DNA of 20,073 bases from a virus. The translations under genes and the position numbers were made by a program. The stretch covers positions 1-20,073 of IMG/VR virus record IMGVR_UViG_3300046820_000882. One strand, given 5' to 3'. Below, in pieces: positions 14,406 to 20,073 of this stretch. Every line of letters begins with the position of its first letter. Position 1 is the stretch's first letter. Under the pieces are notes generated by a model. The model was not told the origin of the DNA. It did no database searches and saw only the letters and a program-made list of their open reading frames with translations.

Positions 14406-15425
14406 TTAATGTCCTAGTGTTTTCTTTAGCTTTTGTGCACCCTCATCTGTACCGATGTTAGTATGCGACTGATCTAATTTTGTGAGAGAGAATTGCACAG
14501 TACGCTTGTCAGGATTATCAGTCTTCTGACGAGTACGGAAACGACCTTCACCATGCATTACTGGTAGTCCAAGTTTATGTGTATCACTATGCTCACTTGC
14601 ACCAGCTCTGTAAGTACCATGTGTATCTACATGAGCAACATCGACACCATGATCACGCATATAAGCATGAGCCGGTGATGCACTTGTGTGATCTGAATAG
14701 AATCCACCTTTGTTAGTTGTTCCAGATGGTTCAGTTTCATTTAGATGCTGTAATAGTGATTTTGTCTTACCATTTACAGTGACAGTAGCCTTCTCAACAT
14801 GGGCAGCATACTCAGGTCGTTTTGCACGTGCCTTATCATCGATATGCCACTGCCCTGTTTCAGGATGGCGAGAAAGAGTTATCTGACCAAAAGCTGTACT
14901 CTTGATATCAGACTTATGCTCGCCTTGTATTGCTCCCTTGGCCCCCTCTGTACCACCGATTCTCTTTTCTTTGATACCTCGTTTATCAATTAGATGGAAG
15001 TCATTATCGCCAGTAAAACCAGCACCACTACCTCTCATCAATCCATGCTTATTGAGGTGCTGAGCTAACTCACCTTCTCGTTCAAAGCCTTTATTCTTTC
15101 GGGCAGAAGATGATGGCTTTAGTAACTTGCTAGTTGGTATTACATGGTCGTGATCAGATCCCTGTGCTCGAACAACGGCATGGTGTACATCTTTACCAGA
15201 AGCACTCTGCTTCACCTGATGTCCAACAATCGTTACCTTCTCACCAGCTTTCAATGGTCCGTGCTCACTTGCCATCTCATGACTACCAACAGAATGCTTA
15301 GCACCACCTGGCAAATAAGGTGTTATGTATTGTTTAGTATGACGAGCAGCACTCATACCTGAAGCCTTCATGGTAGATGCCTGCATAGTCGCTTGTTCGA
15401 TAATATATCTTTTAAATGTTTTCAT
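14406..15425 (-). CDS. Putative PD-(D/E)XK-type nuclease with capsid-targeting-like leader
   Basis: This 339-aa protein begins MKTFKRYIIE followed by Gln11, very close to T4 MKTYQEFIAE. The N-terminal part (about 55-105) looks like a small beta domain (GEKVTIVGHQVKQSASGKDV, VIPTSKLLKP). Residues 113-185 carry a nuclease-like pattern: GFEREGELAQHLNKHG with Glu115/Glu117, GFTGDNDFHLID with Asp140/Asp142, GEHKSD with Glu169-x-Lys171, and AFGQITL with Gln181. This D...ExK...Q order is characteristic of PD-(D/E)XK endonucleases. The C-terminal half is His-rich and conserved-looking (HAYMRDHGVDVAHVDTHGTY, PVMHGEGRFRTRQ). The assignment is by motif only and could be wrong. The gene lies 4 nt downstream of the preceding stop. 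Confidence 0.6.
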   Translation of the reverse strand: MKTFKRYIIEQATMQASTMKASGMSAARHTKQYITPYLPGGAKHSVGSHEMASEHGPLKAGEKVTIVGHQVKQSASGKDVHHAVVRAQGSDHDHVIPTSKLLKPSSSARKNKGFEREGELAQHLNKHGLMRGSGAGFTGDNDFHLIDKRGIKEKRIGGTEGAKGAIQGEHKSDIKSTAFGQITLSRHPETGQWHIDDKARAKRPEYAAHVEKATVTVNGKTKSLLQHLNETEPSGTTNKGGFYSDHTSASPAHAYMRDHGVDVAHVDTHGTYRAGASEHSDTHKLGLPVMHGEGRFRTRQKTDNPDKRTVQFSLTKLDQSHTNIGTDEGAQKLKKTLGH

Positions 15426-15429
15426 ATTA

Positions 15430-15852
15430 TCACCAGTCGTTATCGTTTGGGTTGCGTTTTACAATATCAGGATTGACTTTCTTCCTAGCAGCATTGGCAG
15501 CATCAATCTCTTTACGAGCATTAGGATATTTGTTAAACTTTGGATCAACCTCAATATCATCATCCCATTCAGGACTCTTGCTCTTTGTTGTGGTTACAGT
15601 TCTAGAACTCTTGTCCGGTGACTCAATACGACTAACCTCGGTACGTGTACCTGGATCTTTCCCAGCATCCTCACCGCGCTTCTTTTTAGCAAGATATTCA
15701 GCACGACCTGGATTATCAACGCTTTTAGAAATAGTTACACCACCGCCTGACTCTTCGTCATCGGTGGTGGTTTTTGAACTTGAAAAAGAGGATGAGCGAG
15801 ATCTTTCCCACTCATGAAGAGATATAAAACTTGAGAATTTACGAACAGCCAT
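15430..15852 (-). CDS. Small hydrophilic putative head protein, first gene of the cargo block
   Basis: I chose the ATG at 15852 (140 aa). It has AGGAG 6 nt upstream and lies just downstream of a consensus late promoter, while the longer frame (to 15891) would begin upstream of that promoter and inside the ClpP gene. The N-terminus MAVRKFSSFISLHE resembles an extended capsid-targeting leader with L-H-E before Trp. The remainder is disordered and rich in Ser, Asp, Lys and Thr (SRSSSFSSSKTTTDDEES), with a conserved-looking C-terminus (EVDPKFNKYPNARKEIDAAN). No domain is recognised. Its start codon lies in the 3' arm of a hairpin with the Shine-Dalgarno site in the loop, so translation should depend on which promoter made the transcript. 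Confidence 0.65.
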   Translation of the reverse strand: MAVRKFSSFISLHEWERSRSSSFSSSKTTTDDEESGGGVTISKSVDNPGRAEYLAKKKRGEDAGKDPGTRTEVSRIESPDKSSRTVTTTKSKSPEWDDDIEVDPKFNKYPNARKEIDAANAARKKVNPDIVKRNPNDNDW

Positions 15853-15876
15853 AGTGTCTCCTAATATACTATGGCT
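15847..15876 (-). promoter_or_regulatory. Start-codon-sequestering hairpin
   Basis: Two perfect 9-nt arms (AGCCATAGT and ACTATGGCT) flank a 12-nt loop. In the mRNA the 3' arm contains the ATG at 15852 and the loop contains AGGAG. Read-through transcripts from upstream would contain both arms and could block initiation. Transcripts from the adjacent late promoter should start near 15870 and keep only about 3 nt of the 5' arm. The same arrangement is known for T4 e, soc and I-TevI. Confidence 0.7.
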
Positions 15877-15883
15877 ATTTATA
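15876..15883 (-). promoter_or_regulatory. T4-type late promoter (TATAAATA) heading the cargo block
   Basis: A perfect TATAAATA on the minus strand begins immediately after the TGA of the ClpP-like gene and ends at the first base of the hairpin. By T4 spacing (octamer at about -13 to -6) the start site would be close to 15870, an A on the transcribed strand. Confidence 0.8.
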
Positions 15884-16441
15884 TCAGCCAAATATTGCGT
15901 CAGCTACTCCCAAATCTACACATTCCTGCGCAGTTAACCAAACATCTGAAGGAGGAAGTAGCTTACGCTTAATCACTTTCTCATCCATAGAGCAGCTCTC
16001 TTTTACAATATCCAGCATACGCTGTTTAATGTACTTGGTCTCTTTCTCATATGCTTTGGCGTCATGCTCTTTGCCTTCATAATACGTAGAAAACTGATGG
16101 CACATCACACTTGTGTTTTTAGTAACTCTACGACGGCCTTTGGCACCAGTAATGAATATCAAGAATGCAGCACTCATTAGTGAGCCTACACCGATCGTTG
16201 TAACAGGTATCTTACTAGCCCTGATCATATCAATCAAACCAAATGCACTATAGAGATCACCGCCAGGACTGTTAATTACAAGAGTGAGCTCTTTACGCTT
16301 ACCCTCACAATTCTCAGCCATAATCCATCTAATACAATCACCTATGTTATCATCGTTAATTTCACCAGAGAGATAGAACGTGCCACTCTCATATAGTACC
16401 ATGTCGATACTATCAAAAACATTTGAAGCTTCGCTAGTCAT
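15884..16441 (-). CDS. ClpP-like serine protease
   Basis: I chose the ATG at 16441 (185 aa, MTSEASNVFDSIDMVLYESG), because AGGA lies 7 nt upstream and it begins after the preceding gene's stop. The longer frame to 16483 would overlap that gene. The ClpP/crotonase fold is clear: FYLSGEINDDN, LVINSPGGDLYSAFGLIDMI, GVGSLMSAAFLI, GAKGRRR and VMCHQFS. Aligning on GAKG places the triad at Ser90, His115 and Asp166 (SDVWLTAQECVDLGVAD), all present, so it should be active. Length is slightly below bacterial ClpP (about 195). Phage ClpP-like proteins act as head-maturation proteases in HK97-type phages or as host-type peptidases. Here the gene is directly upstream of the putative capsid-cargo block. 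Whether it needs a host ClpX/ClpA partner is unknown. Confidence 0.88.
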   Translation of the reverse strand: MTSEASNVFDSIDMVLYESGTFYLSGEINDDNIGDCIRWIMAENCEGKRKELTLVINSPGGDLYSAFGLIDMIRASKIPVTTIGVGSLMSAAFLIFITGAKGRRRVTKNTSVMCHQFSTYYEGKEHDAKAYEKETKYIKQRMLDIVKESCSMDEKVIKRKLLPPSDVWLTAQECVDLGVADAIFG

Positions 16442-16451
16442 AAAATTCCTA

Positions 16452-16934
16452 TCAAGGAGGGCAGTTAATATTCTTAGCGGCATCAGTCACAACTTTGTCA
16501 CTGCTGCCTTGTTTACGGAGATATGAAGCTTGTAGGTCATACGCTTCACGCTCTTTCTTGTACCAAACATCACAGGTTTTAGTACCACCCTGTCTTACAT
16601 ACTGAACATGATGCACCATCTCGTGGAAAAGAATAGATCTCCAAACAGGATGCTTAGCATCATAGTCTTCGTCAAAATAAATTGCACCGTCTTTATATAT
16701 GGCGGTTACTGTATCACACTTAGATGCACCTTCGCAGTATAATGCTTGCAGATCTTTCTCGTTAAGCGAATACATACGTGGCATAGGAACAGCACCTTCA
16801 TATTTCATCATCTTTCTAGCTTCTTCCAGCAACGACATCATCGCGGGGGAAGGAGTAATAGTATGCTGCGTCTTAGGAGCAGCAGCTGTTAGTGTTGATA
16901 TGCATAATAAAATAGTAACTAAAAGGCGTGTCAT
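16452..16934 (-). CDS. Exported HExxH zinc metalloprotease-like protein (possible DUF6647)
   Basis: I chose the ATG at 16934 (160 aa): a GGGAA-type site precedes it and a sigma70-like promoter lies between it and the end of the longer frame. Residues 1-19 (MTRLLVTILLCISTLTAAAP) form a typical signal peptide with cleavage near TAAA. The mature protein has HEMVHHVQY (His104, Glu105, His108), the zinc-binding HExxH motif, and a downstream acidic stretch KEREAYDLQASYL that can supply the third ligand. Cysteines at 67, 73, 121 and 158 suggest disulfides in the periplasm. The pattern resembles a family I recall as DUF6647. It may act on periplasmic or envelope proteins during infection. It is separate from the neighbouring SprT-like gene, which has no signal peptide. 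Confidence 0.8.
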   Translation of the reverse strand: MTRLLVTILLCISTLTAAAPKTQHTITPSPAMMSLLEEARKMMKYEGAVPMPRMYSLNEKDLQALYCEGASKCDTVTAIYKDGAIYFDEDYDAKHPVWRSILFHEMVHHVQYVRQGGTKTCDVWYKKEREAYDLQASYLRKQGSSDKVVTDAAKNINCPP

Positions 16935-16964
16935 AGATATTCCCAATGAGTTGTCAGTATTGTA

Positions 16965-16993
16965 ATTATACGGGAATGGTGAAAAAAGGTCAA
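16965..16993 (-). promoter_or_regulatory. Sigma70-type promoter for the exported metalloprotease
   Basis: On the minus strand TTGACC (16993-16988) and a perfect TATAAT (16970-16965) are separated by exactly 17 nt. The start site should fall around 16958, leaving a leader of about 24 nt before the ATG at 16934. It lies in the 93-nt gap upstream of the gene. It would allow host RNA polymerase to transcribe the exported protease, and possibly clpP, early in infection. Confidence 0.75.
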
Positions 16994-17027
16994 CGGTTAA
17001 ACACCGCATAGAACGTGGTATTTATTA

Positions 17028-17477
17028 TTAATTGAACTGCAATCTACCTGTCGCATAACACTCAGAAAGGAAGTCGTGATATAAGTCTTCATCCATACTA
17101 AACGCTTCTTGTTCCCACGGCTGATCGTAGTACTTCACATTACGATACCGCTTGCCCATCCACACATCGACAAAATCATCTTTCACATATATTATCTTGA
17201 GCTCCTTTTGTACATACTGTTTAACATGAACTATTTCATGAGCCAATGTGATGAGTGCTAGCTCAAGTGACATGCCTTTCTTGAGTTCAATTAAATACTT
17301 AGAAGCACTAACTCTTTCACATGATCCATCTGATTCCATAGAGTCAAGTCCAATGATATCTATTTGGAGTTTAGATCTTTTATCAGATGGTATGAGCTGC
17401 TGAAGATAGAAGTCAGCAGCTTCACGGATATATCTAATCAGTGTCCTGTCTTTGAACTTTCTTGTCTTTATTTTCAT
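17028..17477 (-). CDS. SprT-like / HExxH metallopeptidase (cytoplasmic)
   Basis: This 149-aa protein has no signal peptide. Residues 72-88 (ELALITLAHEIVHVKQY) contain HExxH (His80, Glu81, His84). WEQEA (121-125), after KYYDQP, supplies a likely third ligand and matches phage SprT-like proteins that carry a YYDQPWE element. WMGKRYRNVKYYDQPWEQEA as a whole is familiar from marine T4-like phages. SprT/Spartan proteins of cells cut proteins crosslinked to DNA, but phage members have not been assigned a substrate that I know of. The gene overlaps the preceding small membrane-protein gene by 44 nt and has only a weak ribosome binding site, so coupled translation is likely. Proximity to the helicase and uvsX fits a replication-associated role. 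Confidence 0.8.
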   Translation of the reverse strand: MKIKTRKFKDRTLIRYIREAADFYLQQLIPSDKRSKLQIDIIGLDSMESDGSCERVSASKYLIELKKGMSLELALITLAHEIVHVKQYVQKELKIIYVKDDFVDVWMGKRYRNVKYYDQPWEQEAFSMDEDLYHDFLSECYATGRLQFN

Positions 17478-17646
17478 TTTGTGCTTTAATTTCTCGCATT
17501 GCTAGGATTACATCAACAGGAAGGTCAAATAGTTTCCTTAGATATACATAAACTGTTTTTATAGTCAGTAGAATGATTGAGAGGAAAAGTACCCATGTAA
17601 AGTTTATTAGGAAGCCGATCATATTAACTAAATGTGCTAAACGCAT
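17434..17646 (-). CDS. Small inner-membrane protein (70 aa)
   Basis: The protein has one long hydrophobic stretch (about 9-37, MIGFLINFTWVLFLSIILLT) followed by a charged C-terminal tail (REIKAQNENKDKKVQRQD). It would sit in the host inner membrane with a basic hydrophilic tail. The start is uncertain: the ATG at 17646 overlaps the helicase end by 23 nt, and a second ATG at 17622 begins just before the membrane segment. Neither has a strong Shine-Dalgarno site. The family is not recognised. Its place between helicase and SprT-like genes suggests early or middle expression. Confidence 0.55.
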   Translation of the reverse strand: MRLAHLVNMIGFLINFTWVLFLSIILLTIKTVYVYLRKLFDLPVDVILAMREIKAQNENKDKKVQRQDTD

Positions 17647-19012
17647 CTTTGAATTTACTCTTTTCAGATTTCAGTCGTAGTCCAGTATCCGACTTATCAA
17701 ACACAGGACCATCATCAACTACATCTTCTTGAGCGCTCTGTTCTACATCATACAGCTTCATTTTGGATCTGTCAACACCTATAACAAATCTTCTATGAAT
17801 ACCCGGATCACCAAAACGGTTCTTTAACTGTTTAACCATGAACTGATTTAGATCTTGTAACTCTTCTGAACTTATTAGTGCAACCATAAAGTCAGCAGTA
17901 GCTGGTAAACCAAAAGACTCCGATGTATCTTCTAATCCAAGATCACTACTTGTAAAACCACTTCTGGTAGTCTGAGTTGCAGTAACTATAGGTACATCAA
18001 ACTCAACAGCAAGACCACGAAGTTCTTCTGCAATGGCTTTGATGTATGTGTAAGAGTTCACATTTGCACCATACTTCAATCTTGAAGATACACAAATATT
18101 TAGATAATCAATATAAATGATGTCTGGTTTGAAGTTTCGCTTCAGCTTTAACTCATTGAGGAGGTGGCGCATGTGACCAGCACCAGCTGATGCTGTTGGA
18201 TATTCTTTGATGATTAACTTACCATTAGTCTTTTCACGAACACGATCAATCTTCTTCTGATATGAATCACGTGGTAGTAGTGATAACTCATCCACTGTGA
18301 CATTTAACATATTTGCATCGATACGTTCTGCAATACGCTCTTCAGCCATCTCCATGGTTACGTAAAGAACATTAAGCCCTTTGGAAAGGTTAGATGCAGC
18401 ACAATGACACATGAAGAGAGACTTACCAACACCAGTACCAGCAAGTACCACATTAAGGGTTTTATTTGGCAATCCACCTTTAGTAATCTTATTAAAGTAC
18501 TCCAAGTCAAAAGGAACACGTTTTTCTTTCTTGTGGTAAAAGTCGTATCGAGAATCATAATCTTCTAAGAAGTCATGTCCGATGTGTGAATCGAATGATA
18601 CAGCAAGAGCATCAGACAATAGTTGAGGTATTGCTCCCTTACTATGTGCATCCTTATCACCATCAAGAATCTGAATCGATTTCATGACAGCATTGTAGAT
18701 TGCTTTATCTTGACAGAACTTCTCTGTCTGATTAACTAGCCACTCCATATTAGTGTTTGGAGTATCATCTAACTCACCAACCATTGTTTCCAACTCACTA
18801 AAGTAACCAGCTATCTCTCTATTATTATCAAGTTCAATAATGAGAGCTTCTTTTGTTGGGAATTTATTATACTCTTTAACAAACCCATCGATGCCTTCAT
18901 ATAGAGCTCTTACAGTTTTATCCTGAAAGTACTCAGACTTTAAAAAAGGAATGGCCTTGCGGCCATACTCCTCATTGTTTAATAGGCTGGAAAGTATTAG
19001 TTTCTCTATCAT
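17624..19012 (-). CDS. Replicative DNA helicase, T4 gp41/DnaB type
   Basis: This 462-aa protein is close to T4 gp41 in length (475 aa). Residues about 1-150 form the helical N-terminal domain. The RecA-like core has Walker A AGTGVGKS (191-198), the catalytic Glu221 in VTMEMAEERIAERIDANM (H1a), the Walker B strand DIIYIDYLNIC (297-307) with Asp302, and the sensor region VPIVTATQTTRSGF with Gln347. A conserved Arg-rich end of the core (KQLKNRFGDPG) can provide the arginine finger. It unwinds DNA 5' to 3' as a hexamer and works with a primase encoded elsewhere. The order uvsX, small gene, helicase resembles the T4 uvsX-40-41 arrangement. A GNRA-loop hairpin with a T tract lies 46 nt into the gene (18951-18966). 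Confidence 0.93.
   Translation of the reverse strand: MIEKLILSSLLNNEEYGRKAIPFLKSEYFQDKTVRALYEGIDGFVKEYNKFPTKEALIIELDNNREIAGYFSELETMVGELDDTPNTNMEWLVNQTEKFCQDKAIYNAVMKSIQILDGDKDAHSKGAIPQLLSDALAVSFDSHIGHDFLEDYDSRYDFYHKKEKRVPFDLEYFNKITKGGLPNKTLNVVLAGTGVGKSLFMCHCAASNLSKGLNVLYVTMEMAEERIAERIDANMLNVTVDELSLLPRDSYQKKIDRVREKTNGKLIIKEYPTASAGAGHMRHLLNELKLKRNFKPDIIYIDYLNICVSSRLKYGANVNSYTYIKAIAEELRGLAVEFDVPIVTATQTTRSGFTSSDLGLEDTSESFGLPATADFMVALISSEELQDLNQFMVKQLKNRFGDPGIHRRFVIGVDRSKMKLYDVEQSAQEDVVDDGPVFDKSDTGLRLKSEKSKFKDAFSTFS
18951..18966 (-). terminator. Terminator-like hairpin near the start of the helicase gene
   Basis: On the transcribed strand ATGGCC-GCAA-GGCCAT forms a 6-bp stem with a GNRA tetraloop, followed by TCC and six T. 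It lies inside codons for YGRKAIPF. It could attenuate transcription into the helicase or be coincidental. Confidence 0.3.
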
Positions 19013-19157
19013 ATTGTTCCAATTTAATTACACGAGCACCGTTAGGTCTTTTTCCAAGATAGTCAAGTAAATCTCTATCGTTAAAGAAGTACCTGAATCC
19101 TACAACCTCATTCTGATTCTGAAACGTGATCTTGTACTGCTCCGACTTGGGATCCAT
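18972..19157 (-). CDS. Small overlapping protein between uvsX and helicase (61 aa)
   Basis: This 61-aa frame fills the 95-nt space between uvsX and the helicase and overlaps both, by 50 nt at uvsX and 41 nt at the helicase. A strong AAGGAG site lies 8 nt before its ATG, within the uvsX C-terminal codons, which strongly supports translation. The sequence reads like a real small acidic/basic mixed protein ([20 protein letters not shown], then [12 protein letters not shown]). In T4 a small gene (40) also sits between uvsX and 41, but I see no convincing similarity to gp40. Function is unknown. Translational coupling with the helicase is likely. Confidence 0.65.
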   Translation of the reverse strand: MDPKSEQYKITFQNQNEVVGFRYFFNDRDLLDYLGKRPNGARVIKLEQYDRETNTFQPIKQ

Positions 19158-20073
19158 AGCTGTACTCCTTCTTTGCGCATTCTTCTAATTGATCTAAGAT
19201 TTCTTGTGTAAAGTAGTTAGCGGGGTTAGTGTTGATCTCTTTACCAAATACTTTACGACCATCAGGAAGCTCATACCGTGTTGATACTTTCTTAATGACA
19301 TTATACTTCTCTGCCAGCTCTAATAAACCAAAGTAGCGATCTAAGCCTTTGTCGTAAGTAAGTAACACAGTTGCGTCTTGGTTCTCTTTTGAGAGTCTGG
19401 ACTTGTATGTTTTGATTTTAATCTGGTTACCGATGATGTCGCCATCTCCATCCTTTTCTTTCTTCTTGGAGAGCATAGCAATAGTGCTGGCTGCATACTT
19501 GAGACCTGTTCCGCCTCCAAGTTCTTTTGTGGGTACATAGGATCCAATCACCTCATAGACATGGTTAGTAACTAGCATTGGTACTTTCACCTTTGCCAAC
19601 TTCAATGTCAGAACACGGAAAGCAGCTTTAATGACTTGCGACTTTGTCATGTCCCTAACATCCTTACCATCAAGAGAATCTTCCATCTCTTTTGATGTTG
19701 ATAGTAATCCTAAGCTATCCAGAACGAACATCATCTTTGGACGACTATCTACTGGCTGCTTTTCATACGCCTCTAACAACTTCAAGGCATGAGTCTTAAA
19801 CTTTTGAATTGTATCTGGTTCCGCAATAATGACACGTGTAGTATCAATACCACGTGACTCCATCATTGCTTTCGTGACCGCTGCTTCGGTGTCGTAATAG
19901 ACGACGACTCCTGTGTCGTTCTTGTCAAGGAAGGCTCTAACGATACCAAGTATGAAGAAAGTTTTACCAGTAGCGGACTCTCCTGCAAAAGCAGTAATCT
20001 TGTTATCAGGTACGCCGCCATAGATGCTACCAGAGAGAAGAGCGTTGAGAATATAGCTGCCAGTATCAATACA
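19108..20073 (-). CDS. uvsX: UvsX recombinase (RecA-like), C-terminal 321 residues
   Basis: The frame is open to the right edge, so the true start lies outside. The ATG at 19866 is internal. Visible residues begin [20 protein letters not shown] and reach Walker [10 protein letters not shown] (30-38), then YYDTEAA (the catalytic Glu strand), Walker [13 protein letters not shown] and the DNA-binding loop region ([20 protein letters not shown] with [12 protein letters not shown]). This is the canonical RecA-like core of T4 UvsX, which polymerises on single-stranded DNA and drives strand exchange for recombination-dependent replication. Full T4 UvsX is 391 aa, so about 60-70 residues are missing. 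The C-terminus ([18 protein letters not shown]) is acidic as in T4. It overlaps the small downstream gene. Confidence 0.95.
   Translation of the reverse strand, partial: CIDTGSYILNALLSGSIYGGVPDNKITAFAGESATGKTFFILGIVRAFLDKNDTGVVVYYDTEAAVTKAMMESRGIDTTRVIIAEPDTIQKFKTHALKLLEAYEKQPVDSRPKMMFVLDSLGLLSTSKEMEDSLDGKDVRDMTKSQVIKAAFRVLTLKLAKVKVPMLVTNHVYEVIGSYVPTKELGGGTGLKYAASTIAMLSKKKEKDGDGDIIGNQIKIKTYKSRLSKENQDATVLLTYDKGLDRYFGLLELAEKYNVIKKVSTRYELPDGRKVFGKEINTNPANYFTQEILDQLEECAKKEYSYGSQVGAVQDHVSESE

Noticed and set aside
16442-16483. Longer N-terminus for the ClpP-like protein (start at 16483)
   Set aside because: It would overlap the preceding gene's end, while the ATG at 16441 has an AGGA site at good spacing and begins after that stop.
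17019-17026. AATAAATA on the minus strand before the exported metalloprotease
   Set aside because: It differs from the late consensus at the first base and overlaps the end of the SprT-like coding region. A much better sigma70-type promoter lies closer to the gene, so I do not call it a promoter.
19863-20069. 68-aa minus-strand frame at the right edge
   Set aside because: The UvsX frame stays open across this whole segment and contains the Walker A motif, so the other frame is a shadow.

Overview
The window looks like part of the genome of a T4-superfamily contractile-tailed phage, probably an environmental or marine type infecting a Gram-negative host. The evidence is a UvsX recombinase, a gp41/DnaB-type helicase, T4-type late promoters (TATAAATA), a spanin pair, and many families familiar from marine T4-like phages. 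All supported genes lie on the minus strand, so transcription runs from high to low coordinates. The DNA is AT-rich, genes are packed with 1-50 nt overlaps, and no gap exceeds about 100 nt. No tRNA, CRISPR array, insertion sequence or integrase was seen.

Layout in transcription order. (1) 20073-17434, replication and recombination: uvsX (5' end outside the window), a 61-aa overlapping gene, the gp41-like helicase and a small membrane protein. (2) 17477-15884, proteases: an intracellular SprT-like HExxH protein, an exported HExxH protein with its own sigma70-type promoter, and a ClpP-like serine protease with an intact triad. (3) 15852-3905, a block of twelve to thirteen genes that I interpret as head cargo. 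It opens with a consensus late promoter abutting the ClpP stop codon and a 9-bp hairpin over the first start codon. At least nine of its proteins begin with a short peptide resembling the T4 capsid-targeting sequence (MKTYQEFIAE, cut by the gp21 protease). They include a PD-(D/E)XK-like nuclease, a KxDGS ligase-like nucleotidyltransferase, a HAD phosphatase, an HxGH-type adenylyl/cytidylyltransferase, a HiPIP-like Cys-rich protein and large low-complexity proteins. A Dps ferritin and an FkbM methyltransferase sit inside the block without a convincing targeting peptide. (4) 3905-1, virion structure and lysis: small structural proteins, a fibre-like protein with eight 29-30-residue repeats, two conserved unknowns, an i-spanin/o-spanin pair and the start of another structural protein.

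The most interesting hypothesis is that region 3 encodes an enzyme set for DNA ends, nucleotides and iron/redox chemistry that is packed in the capsid and delivered with the genome. It appears to be gated to late expression by a late promoter that removes one arm of an inhibitory hairpin, as known for T4 e, soc and I-TevI. The promoter, hairpin and N-terminal similarities are visible in the sequence. Packaging, proteolytic processing and delivery are inference.
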